From the NCBI RefSeq assembly GCF_025370755.1, contig NZ_JAMXFC010000048.1, forward strand, positions 1 through 39,782: DNA of 39,782 nucleotides, given 5' to 3'. Position numbers and translations under genes: made by a program. This document shows positions 1 through 8,218 of this stretch, piece after piece (positions within the stretch are counted from its first letter, which is position 1; each line of letters opens with the position of its first letter). Source of the stretch: Laspinema sp. D2d (GTDB lineage Bacteria > Cyanobacteriota > Cyanobacteriia > Cyanobacteriales > Laspinemataceae). The notes below the pieces were generated by a model. The model saw nothing but the letters and a program-made list of their open reading frames with translations, was not told where the DNA came from and made no database searches.

Positions 1-73
1 TCCTCCCCATCCTCCCCATCCTCCCCATCCTCCCCATCCTCCCCATCCTCCCCATCTCCCCCATCCTCCCCAT
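1..73. repeat. 9-bp tandem repeat (CCTCCCCAT)
   Basis: Eight head-to-tail units of a 9-bp motif occupy 2-73. Seven read CCTCCCCAT and one (56-64) reads CTCCCCCAT. The array probably continues to the left of the window. The same family recurs near 12841-12876 and at the right end (39635-39782), so it is dispersed and intergenic in this genome. No function is evident. Confidence 0.9.
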
Positions 74-358
74 CTCTCATTGCCAACTTACAATTTATTT
101 ATGAAAATGTTTGTAGTTCTGTAAAGCAGTTCTCAGGGGAAACGGCCATTTAAGGGGATTTTGTAAATTTTTATTAAGATTTTTCTTGAAAAAGGAGGAG
201 TTGGCTTATCAGAACTTCATAATTAAACGAAACAGTTTTCAGTTTTTGGGGGGCCTTGAACAGAATCGGCTTATCCCGATCGCTTGAGCAAAGCGGCAAT
301 AAGCTATTAAGGCTTGAACCCTTGCCCATAGAGAGTAAACATTTTAGGAGTAAGGACC
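74..358. other. gene-free leader of the 359 gene
   Basis: This AT-rich spacer carries no convincing gene. A short frame at 256-537 overlaps the following gene in another frame and has no family character. The stretch presumably holds the promoter and leader of the gene at 359, but no clear sigma-70 pair was found. A good ribosome binding site, AGGAG, lies at 346-350. Confidence 0.5.
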
Positions 359-781
359 ATGTTCGGTTTTATCAAAAAATTATTTGGCGGCATTTTCAGC
401 TTCTTAGGTGGCTTATTTGGATTCAAAAAATCTGGATACTACCTGGAACTAGAAGAATCGAAAGGCTCTGCTCCTGCTGCCAAACCCCCAACGGCTCAAG
501 TCCAGAAACTAGAACCCCTTCCTACAGAGAAATCTGAACCCGCAAAGGTGAGCAAATCTAAGGGAACTGAGAAAAAGGCAGAACCGAAGCCAACAGCGCC
601 AGCACCTGCGCCTGCGGTGGCGATCGCCAAGGCAGAACCAGCGAAACCAGCGCCCAAAGAGGTGGCTCCTGCTCCCAAACGGGAAGCGACCCCAGTCATG
701 GTTACCCCCCGCCGTCGTCCCGGTGCGAATATGACTTCTTATCTGGATATGGCTCGGAATATGCAAACTTCGACCCGCTAG
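359..781 (+). CDS. conserved cyanobacterial hypothetical protein with amphipathic N-terminus
   Basis: This 140-residue protein has three parts. Residues 1-25 are Phe/Gly/Lys-rich (MFGFIKKLFGGIFSFLGG), which looks like a membrane-surface helix rather than a cleaved signal. A short conserved block (YYLELEES) follows, then a low-complexity Ala/Pro/Lys/Glu linker to about residue 115. It ends in a basic tail with PRRRPGAN and SYLDMARNM. I recognise it as a type seen in cyanobacteria, but I know of no function. The ATG has AGGAG 8 nt upstream, and a strong terminator follows the stop. The pattern suggests peripheral membrane attachment at one end and a short peptide contact motif at the other; that is inference. 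Confidence 0.75.
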   Translation: MFGFIKKLFGGIFSFLGGLFGFKKSGYYLELEESKGSAPAAKPPTAQVQKLEPLPTEKSEPAKVSKSKGTEKKAEPKPTAPAPAPAVAIAKAEPAKPAPKEVAPAPKREATPVMVTPRRRPGANMTSYLDMARNMQTSTR

Positions 782-792
782 AAGTGCCACGG

Positions 793-827
793 AGAGACGC
801 GAAAATCGCGTCTCTTTCTAGTTTTTA
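793..827 (+). terminator. intrinsic terminator
   Basis: A perfect 9-bp stem (AGAGACGCG, 793-801, with CGCGTCTCT, 807-815) encloses the 5-nt loop AAAAT and is followed by TTCTAGTTTTTA. It ends the gene at 359-781. It lies between convergent genes, so it may also limit read-through from rsmE. Confidence 0.8.
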
Positions 828-830
828 GGG

Positions 831-1625
831 TCAAATGCTCTGATTTGGGTTCGGGTTTATTTCTAAAGCTGCGGCAATCAGGGATAAGGCTACGGCGGGT
901 GCAGTCACGGCTCGGAGGATGCGACTGCCGAGAGAAACGGGTTGGAAACCGGAGGCGATCGCCTGTTCGACTTCTGCTGGGGTCCATCCCCCTTCTGGTC
1001 CGATCGCGATTTCAAGGGGACCTAGTTGTAATCCTGCTGGAGACCCTTGACTGGCTAAAGCCTGTTTTAATAAATGGGGAGAGTCGGTGCGAGTGACACA
1101 AATATAACGGTTCGGGGGTTTTTCTGGCAGAGCCAAATAGTCCCGAAAGGTGACTGGCTCCAAAATGGTGGGGACGATTTGGCGTTCTGATTGTTCTGCT
1201 GCTTCTCGTGCAATGCGACGCCAGCGATCGAGCTTGTTTGGACTAGGTTTGAGGACCGTGCGATCGCTTAACACTGGGACGAGGGTGGTTACACCCAGCT
1301 CTGTGGTTTGTCTCACCACTTCATCCCAACCATTTTTAGGCAGTGCCAGGATTAAGGTGATGGGAACCGGCAACTCAGTTTGTACCGGGATTGACTCTAA
1401 AATCGTGGCAAATTCAGGATTTTCAGACAATTGAGCGAGCCACCATTGTCCTTGTCCATCCATTGCAATAAAGCGATCGCCTGCTGTTAAGCGCAAGACG
1501 CGACTGAGATAATGCTGTTGAGCGCGATCCAGCAAAATACCTCCGGATTGAAGTTGTGCTTCGGCGATCGCCACTCGTTGCAGTTGCCCTAACTGATTAG
1601 AATTTCCGGTTTTAGCTGCGTTCAC
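831..1625 (-). CDS. rsmE: 16S rRNA (uracil-1498-N3)-methyltransferase RsmE
   Basis: RsmE is a SPOUT-fold, SAM-dependent enzyme that methylates N3 of U1498 in 16S rRNA of the 30S subunit. The 264-residue length is normal. The N-terminal PUA-like part contains the family's start (GGILLDRAQQHYLSRVLRL). The C-terminal SPOUT knot carries the SAM-site signatures IAIGPEGGWTPAE (about residues 206-218) and SLGSRILRAVTA (about 232-243). The first codon is GTG, with a G-rich AGGGGGG stretch just upstream. The gene starts 21 bp after the stop of the DUF389 gene, so the two are probably co-transcribed. A terminator lies beyond its 3' end. Confidence 0.95.
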   Translation of the reverse strand: MNAAKTGNSNQLGQLQRVAIAEAQLQSGGILLDRAQQHYLSRVLRLTAGDRFIAMDGQGQWWLAQLSENPEFATILESIPVQTELPVPITLILALPKNGWDEVVRQTTELGVTTLVPVLSDRTVLKPSPNKLDRWRRIAREAAEQSERQIVPTILEPVTFRDYLALPEKPPNRYICVTRTDSPHLLKQALASQGSPAGLQLGPLEIAIGPEGGWTPAEVEQAIASGFQPVSLGSRILRAVTAPAVALSLIAAALEINPNPNQSI

Positions 1626-1646
1626 AAACCCCCCTATATTTTCAAT

Positions 1647-2771
1647 TTAATTCTCGGATTCTTGATTGATAAAATCTTCTCCCCAGGCTGGATCTACATT
1701 GGGGTTTACAGCGTCAGAGGGAGCCCTAAATTGGGTCAGAGGAATCACTTGAACATTTAATGAAATGGGTTTTTGCAGTCTGTCTTCTAAAAAATCTCGA
1801 ACGAGCTTAACTTGGTTTTCTGAAATTGAGTTTGCTGCTGCAGTAACTTCGAGGTTAACAATCAGTGCCTCTCGGTAAGGTTCAACTTGTACCCTCCGGA
1901 TATCAGTTTTAGAAAAAGTCAGAGTTTCTTGACTAATTAAAACGGCAATACTGCGGCGAACATTATCTCGTAAAACTAAGTTGTTGAGGGAAAATCCTAA
2001 AGGAACCCCTAAAATTATTAAAGCGAATAAAGAGATTATAAATCCTTCTTTTGCTCGTTTGAGTGACCCATATTCTTGGGTAACAAAAACTACCCCTCCA
2101 CTAAAAACAATTCCGATTAAGTTCGTTAAAAAAAGTAAAGAACTGCCGATAAAAATTTCATGAGAAGCTAAAGAAATCCCGATTCCCATAACGCTTAAGG
2201 GAGGAACTAAGGCCACTGCGATCGCTACTCCGGGTAAGGCATCGGCAATATGACGCCGAGATTTAGCAAAAGCACCTGCAGTACCTGCGGCTAAGGCTAC
2301 ACCGAGATCGAGTAAGGTTGGCTGCGATCGGGCCATAATTTCCCCTTCAACCGCGTCTAAGCCAATCAGATTAGAGATAACAAATGAGGTAAAAACCGTT
2401 AAAAATACTCCACTTCCCAAGGTTAAAGCTGATCGCTTTAACAAGCGGCGATTCCCCATCACCATTCCATAAGCGATACCCAGAATTGGACCCATTAAAG
2501 GAGCAATAATCATCGCTCCAATAATCGTAGCAGCACTATTAGCCAACAGTCCTAGGGTAGAAATAATAGCGGACAATCCCAGCAAAATATAAAAGCTTTG
2601 GGACGGAACCGAGGAGCGCCACACTTGCCGGTTTAAACCTTCTATTGAGATGGGTTTTTCCGCCAGCCATTTCCATTGGCCGCTATTACTGTTCCACCAG
2701 CTTTTAAAGAACCGGATGGTTCGCAGATACCCTAAAAGTCCCCGTCGTTTGAACTTAAAGCTCACCGTCAA
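1647..2771 (-). CDS. DUF389 family membrane protein
   Basis: This 374-residue multi-pass membrane protein belongs to the DUF389 (TIGR00341) family. The signature block LLANSAATIIGAMIIAPLMG (about residues 75-94) is followed by several hydrophobic segments to about residue 275. A soluble alpha/beta tail then resembles the BON-like end of some DUF389 proteins. The biochemical role of the family is not established. The start is unclear: TTG at 2771 gives the length quoted, but GTG at 2765 sits at a better distance from an AGG. The gene is first in a probable two-gene unit with rsmE. Confidence 0.85.
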   Translation of the reverse strand: MTVSFKFKRRGLLGYLRTIRFFKSWWNSNSGQWKWLAEKPISIEGLNRQVWRSSVPSQSFYILLGLSAIISTLGLLANSAATIIGAMIIAPLMGPILGIAYGMVMGNRRLLKRSALTLGSGVFLTVFTSFVISNLIGLDAVEGEIMARSQPTLLDLGVALAAGTAGAFAKSRRHIADALPGVAIAVALVPPLSVMGIGISLASHEIFIGSSLLFLTNLIGIVFSGGVVFVTQEYGSLKRAKEGFIISLFALIILGVPLGFSLNNLVLRDNVRRSIAVLISQETLTFSKTDIRRVQVEPYREALIVNLEVTAAANSISENQVKLVRDFLEDRLQKPISLNVQVIPLTQFRAPSDAVNPNVDPAWGEDFINQESEN

Positions 2772-2917
2772 AACCTGCCAGGAATTTCAATTAGGAACCC
2801 GAGTCGTCACCCTAAAAGCCATCAGGCTCGTTCTGAGTATTCCTTAATTTATCAAACTCCTGACAGATTTTTCTTTCTCATATCGGTAGATTAAACCGAA
2901 TGGCGTTCATTCCCTAT

Positions 2918-2965
2918 CAATCCCCCCAACCCCCCTGATTAAGGGGGGCTTTTGAGAATTCTGCA
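2918..2965. repeat. dispersed palindromic repeat (CCCCCCT-N4-AAGGGGGG type)
   Basis: The stem CCCCCCT (2930-2936) pairs with AAGGGGGG (2941-2948). It is flanked by CCCCAACC on the left and CTTTTGAG on the right. Two copies of the same flanked palindrome, in the opposite orientation, lie at about 17431-17470 and 17545-17590. A looser relative lies at about 30300-30345. It sits downstream of sir and upstream of the DUF389 gene, where it could also act as a terminator of sir. Confidence 0.75.
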
Positions 2966-3000
2966 AGAAGTCTATTAAACCGAGACAATTAGCGAGAAGT

Positions 3001-5184
3001 TTAAGCTTGTTCCGTCAAGCTTTTTAAGAAAGCATCGATCGCATCTCCAGCCAATTGACTCATTGGCTTACCCTGACGCTCTGCTTCTGTCTTAAGCTGG
3101 AGATAAATCTCATTGCTGACATTAATCCGGCGACGAGGAGGACGAGAAGAGCCGCCCTCTTCCCCTTCACTGTCATCACCGCCACCGCCACCGCCACTGG
3201 GGGGAGTCGGAGGAGTGGGAGGAACACCGGAATCCGTAGCAGGCGTCGTACCCGTGGGAGCATCGCTTCCAGCAGTTACCGGCATAGAGGACTCGGAACT
3301 CATGGAAGCCGCAATGGGCTCGGCACCCGAAGTCGTGACATTTTCAGAATTAACTGGAGAAGAGAATTGATTAACCATTTCTTGAATTGAAGCGTTGGGA
3401 GTAGCAGAATATGTAGCAGCAAAGCGACGCAGGGCTTCAAACCCGACCCGATGGCAAAAATCACCAAAGCTCTCAGGTTCAACCCGATGAAGCTGTTCTT
3501 GTTTGAAATACACAAACAAAGGTTCTAGGGTAGCTTCCAAATTTTCGATCGCCAAACTTTCAATGTAAGTTTCAGCCAACCTAGTTTGATGGGGACTCCC
3601 ACCTAACCAGAGTTGATAAGCATCCGGAGATCTGCCCACAAAGCCGAGTTCAGCTAAGTAGGGACGAGCACAACCATTCGGGCAACCCGTCATCCGGACC
3701 ACGAAGTGTTCTTCTGGTAAGCCAACTTGATTCAGCAGGGCGCGAATGCGATCGAGGACACCGGGGATCCCGCGTTCGGCTTCAGCGATCGCTAAACCGC
3801 AAGTTGGCAAAGCAGGGCAAGCCATTGAATAGCGAACCAACGGGTCGATATCGGTTTCCCGTTTAATCCCACATTCTTGCAGAATTTGCTCGATTTCCCG
3901 TTGCTGTTCCGGTGCAATATCGTACAGTAACACATTTTGATGGGGGGTCAGTAGCATCGGCAGGTTGAATGCCTCTACAATCCGTCGCAACGCTGTCTTA
4001 AGCTGCAAAGAACCGCGATCGTGAATTCGACCATTTTCCACGGAAATTCCGTAGAATAGCTTGCCATCGCCCTGATCATGCCAACCGAGGAAGTCCAGGT
4101 ATTTGAACTCGGGTAAGGGTCTGAAGGGTTCAAACGGTTTCCCGAAATAGCCTTCGACGGTTTCCCGGAATTTTTCAACGCCCCAGTTTTCTAGGAGGTA
4201 TTTCATCCGGGAAAGACGGCGTTCGACGCGATTGCCATAATCGCGTTGGGTCGCGACAATGGCCTTAACCGCATCGTAAATGTCATCTTTTCTAACAAAC
4301 CCGATGGGATCGGCTAGACGGGGAAAGGTTTCCTCTTTGTTATGGGTGCGCCCCAATCCACCTCCTGCAAGGACGTTAAATCCTTCCAGTTGGCCCGCAT
4401 CATCCAGAATTACGACGAGGCCCAGGTCTTGAGAATAAATATCAACAGAATTATCCCCAGGGACCGTGATGGCAATTTTGAATTTGCGCGGTAGAAACAG
4501 GGATCCATAAATCGGGTCTGGGGAATCGTGGAAGATGGTTCCGTTACCATTGCGCTGGCGCGCTTCTTTCACCTCGGGATTTTCTTCACCGCTGATGGCT
4601 TTTTCCCCATCCAGCCAAATCTCGTAATAGGCCCCACTCTGTGGGGTCAGCAAATCGGCGATATCGTTGGCATATCTACGAACGCAATCGTAATCGACGC
4701 GGTTCGTAAATGGCGCTGGAGGTGCCATAACGTTGCGGTTAATGTCCCCGCAAGCGCCCAAGGTAGAACCCATGTTGTTGACAATTTCCTGGATTGCCGT
4801 CTTCAAGTTTTTCTTCAAGATTCCATGCATTTGGAACCCTTGACGGGTGGTGACTCGCAGGGTGTGATTGCCATACTCTTCCGACAGCCGTTCTAAGGTC
4901 AGATACAGCTGGGGTGGAATGAATCCCCCGGGCGATCGGGTACGGAGCATCATTTGGTAGTCTTTTTCCTGTCCTTTGACCCGATTTTCCCGGTTATCTT
5001 GCTGATATGAACCGTGAAATTTCAGAATCTGATAGGCATCATGGGAAAAATGAGTTGTATCTTCTAAAAGCTCGGTGGCAAGCGGTTCGCGCAAATAGTT
5101 GCTACGTTCTTTGATGCCTTCGACTTTAGAAACTTTTTGACTGTTATCAGTCATTGATGGTGACGTTGTAAAGGATTGAACCAT
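3001..5184 (-). CDS. sir: ferredoxin-sulfite reductase with C-terminal ribbon-helix-helix-like extension
   Basis: Assimilatory sulfite reductase reduces sulfite to sulfide with six electrons from ferredoxin, using siroheme coupled to a 4Fe-4S cluster. The cluster cysteines are visible as C456-x5-C462 (CPALPTC) and C501-x3-C505 (CPNGC). The enzyme core runs to about residue 594, close to normal. About 130 residues follow. First comes a Ser/Thr/Pro/Gly linker with a Gly run and acidic patch (about 595-683). A compact domain follows at about 684-724 ([13 protein letters not shown]...[18 protein letters not shown]) with the strand-helix-helix pattern of CopG-type ribbon-helix-helix proteins. I chose ATG at 5184; GTG at 5190 and ATG at 5154 are alternatives. 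The gene is monocistronic. The extension is the odd part and is not needed for catalysis. Confidence 0.95.
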   Translation of the reverse strand: MVQSFTTSPSMTDNSQKVSKVEGIKERSNYLREPLATELLEDTTHFSHDAYQILKFHGSYQQDNRENRVKGQEKDYQMMLRTRSPGGFIPPQLYLTLERLSEEYGNHTLRVTTRQGFQMHGILKKNLKTAIQEIVNNMGSTLGACGDINRNVMAPPAPFTNRVDYDCVRRYANDIADLLTPQSGAYYEIWLDGEKAISGEENPEVKEARQRNGNGTIFHDSPDPIYGSLFLPRKFKIAITVPGDNSVDIYSQDLGLVVILDDAGQLEGFNVLAGGGLGRTHNKEETFPRLADPIGFVRKDDIYDAVKAIVATQRDYGNRVERRLSRMKYLLENWGVEKFRETVEGYFGKPFEPFRPLPEFKYLDFLGWHDQGDGKLFYGISVENGRIHDRGSLQLKTALRRIVEAFNLPMLLTPHQNVLLYDIAPEQQREIEQILQECGIKRETDIDPLVRYSMACPALPTCGLAIAEAERGIPGVLDRIRALLNQVGLPEEHFVVRMTGCPNGCARPYLAELGFVGRSPDAYQLWLGGSPHQTRLAETYIESLAIENLEATLEPLFVYFKQEQLHRVEPESFGDFCHRVGFEALRRFAATYSATPNASIQEMVNQFSSPVNSENVTTSGAEPIAASMSSESSMPVTAGSDAPTGTTPATDSGVPPTPPTPPSGGGGGGDDSEGEEGGSSRPPRRRINVSNEIYLQLKTEAERQGKPMSQLAGDAIDAFLKSLTEQA

Positions 5185-5747
5185 GAGCACATCTCGTGAA
5201 AATGGTAGAGGCTATTTCTCTCCGGTAATCCGGTCGGAATAGCGATGTTTTTCGATCTTATCACTGCCTTTCCTAATTTAAGGGATCATTTGGCAAATTA
5301 GGATCCATTCCTTCCTTCAGAATGTTAAGTCTTGTTAATTTGGGTTTCCCATACGGGGGTTAACCCATCCCTCAAGAGAGAGTCGTAGTGATTGACCTGC
5401 CGGGATTTGACCCGTTTTTCGGTGACTCTTAAATCAAGGGTTAGCCGCGATCGCCGTCCCGAGAAGAGAATCCTGAGCAAAATCTGGGGAACAGTTTCCC
5501 GTAGATTTTCTGAAGCGGGTTGATTAGGTGTAGTTACTTACTGGCTTTTGGATATGTCTCTCCCTGATTTTGGCGATCGCTCCAATCTATCACAGCAGTT
5601 TCTCCCTACTCAATTTGTAAATCGATACTCTTTTCGCCGATCGCAATTTAGCTCAAAATCCTTAAATATCTGATTAACTTTTCCCTTAATTCTGTAAATT
5701 TTCTCTAAAATTTTTCTAAATTTTCTTTAAATTATTATCAAATCTGC

Positions 5748-5753
5748 TATAAT
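5748..5753 (+). promoter_or_regulatory. candidate -10 element in the sir-gtrA spacer
   Basis: A perfect TATAAT lies in plus orientation. The best -35 at 16-17 bp is AT-rich (TTTAAA-like) and poor. No gene starts within 600 bp downstream, so if active it would make a non-coding RNA or a long leader. Confidence 0.3.
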
Positions 5754-6287
5754 CCATCCCAATACTCCGGCGATATAGATTGCCCTAAAATTTTTAAGTT
5801 CGCGCCATTGACGAGTATCCAGCGATCGCTTCCTTAAATTTCTCCCACCCCCTCATTCCTGAAAAATTTTCCGCCGCTTCCAACCTGGATAACCCCCCTA
5901 AATTCCGCTTCAATCTGTCCTGTATTCTGATTAGAATTCTTCAAAATCCAGCCAAGGTGTAGATTTACAACCTCAATCCCCCTTCTTCCCCTTCCTTCCC
6001 CCATTTTCCCATAGCGCTATCATGAGGATATCTGGTGGCAGCAAGGTTAAGACTTAAAATCTCCCGTCTCTACAGATCCTCGGGTTCAAACCCATATTGG
6101 TTTATGGCGAATCAGGGAAGATTTCAGCTTAACCCAACCCATAGCCAGTTGATCAACTGACACATGGCCTGCCCATTTTCTCCGCCAGAATACAATAAAT
6201 AGTAGGTTAGGACTCTCAGCAGCAGATTCCCCAATCTTTGCTTATGATGGTTAATTATACTCATCGGGACAAGGATGCTGTATGCTG

Positions 6288-6330
6288 ATCCCGCACCCCT
6301 CCAAGAGGGTTGGAAGCGGGATACCTCTTT
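6288..6330 (+). other. stable RNA hairpin upstream of the GtrA gene
   Basis: ATCCCGC (6288-6294) pairs with GCGGGAT (6316-6322). Inside, CCCTC pairs with GAGGG across a CAA loop, leaving a 5-nt bulge on the 3' side. ACCTCTTTTCT follows. It could terminate an upstream short RNA or act as a leader element of the gene at 6382. Confidence 0.5.
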
Positions 6331-6381
6331 TCTCCTTACGGATGAGAAATTTTAATCTGTCTGCTGATTCAACGGTATGGT

Positions 6382-6876
6382 ATGTATGCAATTAAAGATC
6401 TAAAGCGTGCAATGAGAGCGCTCATCGAACACATTCGAGATATTAGTAAAATGAGTGTTGCCTCTTGGCTGGCAACCGCCCTTGATTTTGTAGTGTTTAC
6501 TCTGTTCAACCGAGGAGTAAATATACAAATTTCTACGGCAGCCGCTCTCGGTTCTCTAGCCGGAGCATTGCTCCATTTTACAATTTGCCGACTTTGGGTA
6601 TTTCGTCATAGCAAAAAGCACGGTTTAGCGGAATCTCTAGGTCGTTATATTATCGTGTCTGGGGGAGCCTTAATTTTACATTCCATCGGCACCACCCTTC
6701 TGGCTAACTTTATTATTCACCAAGAAGAACTAGCTTGGTTAATTTCTAAAAATACGGTTTTCCTGTTCTGGGTGTATCCTGGCACTAAATACATGGTGTT
6801 TGGGCGCGGTCAATCCTTAAAACGCAATTCACCTAATTTCACCGCACAGCCTAAGCAAAGAGAGGATATTATTTAA
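6382..6876 (+). CDS. GtrA-like family membrane protein
   Basis: This 164-residue protein has four predicted membrane segments, at roughly residues 28-48, 52-70, 88-112 and 120-140. The pattern and motifs (SVASWLATALDFVVFTL, FTICRLWVFR, ending near KYMVFGRG) are those of the GtrA/DPMS family. Members are thought to help move or present polyprenyl-linked sugars during surface-polysaccharide or teichoic-acid glycosylation. The terminal 20 residues are polar and probably cytosolic. The start has no strong ribosome binding site; ATG at 6382 gives a polar lead before the first membrane segment, as in relatives. No glycosyltransferase neighbour is present, so its substrate cannot be guessed. A strong bidirectional terminator follows. 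Confidence 0.85.
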   Translation: MYAIKDLKRAMRALIEHIRDISKMSVASWLATALDFVVFTLFNRGVNIQISTAAALGSLAGALLHFTICRLWVFRHSKKHGLAESLGRYIIVSGGALILHSIGTTLLANFIIHQEELAWLISKNTVFLFWVYPGTKYMVFGRGQSLKRNSPNFTAQPKQREDII

Positions 6877-6967
6877 ATTCATTTAACATTTAACAGTTAA
6901 AACGATAAACATATTTCAGATTAATCAATTAGAGTTTCCTCGTTAGGATTGATGTGAATAGGGAAAG

Positions 6968-7014
6968 AAAAAAGTATTCCGATGTTCTTTTAAAGAACAC
7001 CGGAATGCTTTTTT
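6968..7014. terminator. bidirectional terminator between convergent genes
   Basis: The arms at 6968-6990 and 6992-7014 (23 nt each) match at 21 of 23 positions. The ends are A6 on the left and T6 on the right, so it works as an intrinsic terminator in both directions. On either strand one of the two mismatches becomes a G-U pair. It separates the GtrA gene (plus) from the NTF2-like gene (minus). Confidence 0.9.
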
Positions 7015-7156
7015 CTATAAGTTTTTTACAGCAATCAGGCCCTACGCTTAATCCGTGGAAGCCAGATACCCATCGGGAGCCAACTGCTCCCATTCCTGCG
7101 GAGAATTATGGGATTTCTGAGAGAGTAGGTATCTTAGAATAGAATCAAACTGAGGG

Positions 7157-8005
7157 TTAAGGGGCGACAATCCGGAGACGATGGGTGACCATTGTGATGC
7201 CATCTTTGCGAACAATAATGGCTGAAATCCAGCGATTATCTTCCGTGGATGGGGCTTGACCCACTTTAAAAAGTCCCCCAGCGGCAAGGGGTTCTAAGGT
7301 CAAATCTGAAGGCATTAAATATTGGGTCATGCGAACGGGTTCTTCCATTGCATAGCCGAGAATTAAATCATTGCGTAGGGGTTCAACGACGATCGCATCG
7401 AAGTTATAACGCTCTCCGGGGCGGACTTCTTCTGGTAAATTAATTTGTAGCGTCGGGGGATTTTCGCCGGTGGTGATTTGATTGCGTTCGGCGAGAATAT
7501 TTTGACGGATAATTTTCTGGTTACTATAATGCTGCTGCGATCGCACGGTTGCGGTTAACCTCAAATCGCGATCGTTTTGAGTCTCCACCCCCGTAATTTC
7601 AGTGACGGTTTCCACCTTAAATCCATTCCCATCCCGTTCCCATGACTCAATTTCCGTGCGATAGCTCAGATTCGGAAAACGCTCCCAGAGTTGGGTTAAT
7701 CCTTGCCTCAAACTCTCATAATCTAATCCATCGGAATTGACAAAAGTCGGACTATAAAACTGCATCACGCCTTGAATATCTTGGCGATTGGCGGCAGCAT
7801 CAATATCCTGGAGAATCCGATTGAGTTCTGGGGGTGCAGTTTGAGCCGTGGCTGCGGCAACCCGGGTTGGTGTGGCCCCTCCCGCACACCAGAGGGTGAA
7901 ACCAACGATGATTGCAGCGATCGCCGAACGTTCACGACTGGGGGTCTCCGTGGCTTGCCGCGAAGGGCGGGAACGGGATTGCAGTAAGCTCAAGGGATTA
8001 GTCAT
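7157..8005 (-). CDS. secreted or membrane-anchored NTF2-like protein
   Basis: The protein has 282 residues from the ATG at 8005; an in-frame GTG at 8023 would add six. A basic N-terminus precedes one hydrophobic segment (AIAAIIVGFTLWCAGGA, about residues 28-44), which is a signal or anchor. Next comes an NTF2/SnoaL-like domain (about 60-165), recognisable from NRILQDIDAAANRQDIQGVM and the SPTFVNSDG block. A beta-rich C-terminal half follows. NTF2-like domains bind small ligands or act as dimer scaffolds, and the function here is unknown. The gene is divergent from murG, with about 200 bp between the starts. No ribosome binding site stands out. Confidence 0.75.
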   Translation of the reverse strand: MTNPLSLLQSRSRPSRQATETPSRERSAIAAIIVGFTLWCAGGATPTRVAAATAQTAPPELNRILQDIDAAANRQDIQGVMQFYSPTFVNSDGLDYESLRQGLTQLWERFPNLSYRTEIESWERDGNGFKVETVTEITGVETQNDRDLRLTATVRSQQHYSNQKIIRQNILAERNQITTGENPPTLQINLPEEVRPGERYNFDAIVVEPLRNDLILGYAMEEPVRMTQYLMPSDLTLEPLAAGGLFKVGQAPSTEDNRWISAIIVRKDGITMVTHRLRIVAP

Positions 8006-8218
8006 TGGGGAGGGCTTCAACACGACACGACAGATAAAGATCCTAGCAATAGTCTTCCCGAGAGAACCGGGAATTTCCGCAGAGATAAACTGAATTGGAT
8101 TGCGCAGACTCTCAAAAAAGAGCGTTCAACCCGTTTAAATTTATAGTTTAGATGCGATCGCGATTGTTGCATCCAACCGCAAACTATCCCCAGGAAACCA
8201 CAAACAGAGGCTACCGAT

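Larger units (their letters stand above)
5185..6381. other. long gene-free region between sir and the GtrA gene
   Basis: No coding region longer than a few codons is credible here. The left part must hold the minus-strand sir promoter. The middle (about 5640-5760) is strongly AT-rich and contains a plus-strand TATAAT at 5748-5753 with only a weak -35. The right end has a stable hairpin (6288-6322). These could frame an untranslated RNA or a long GtrA leader, but neither is proven. Confidence 0.6.

Noticed and set aside
6954-7142. 62-codon plus-strand frame
   Set aside because: It covers the bidirectional terminator and the 3' end of the convergent gene, so it is not coding.
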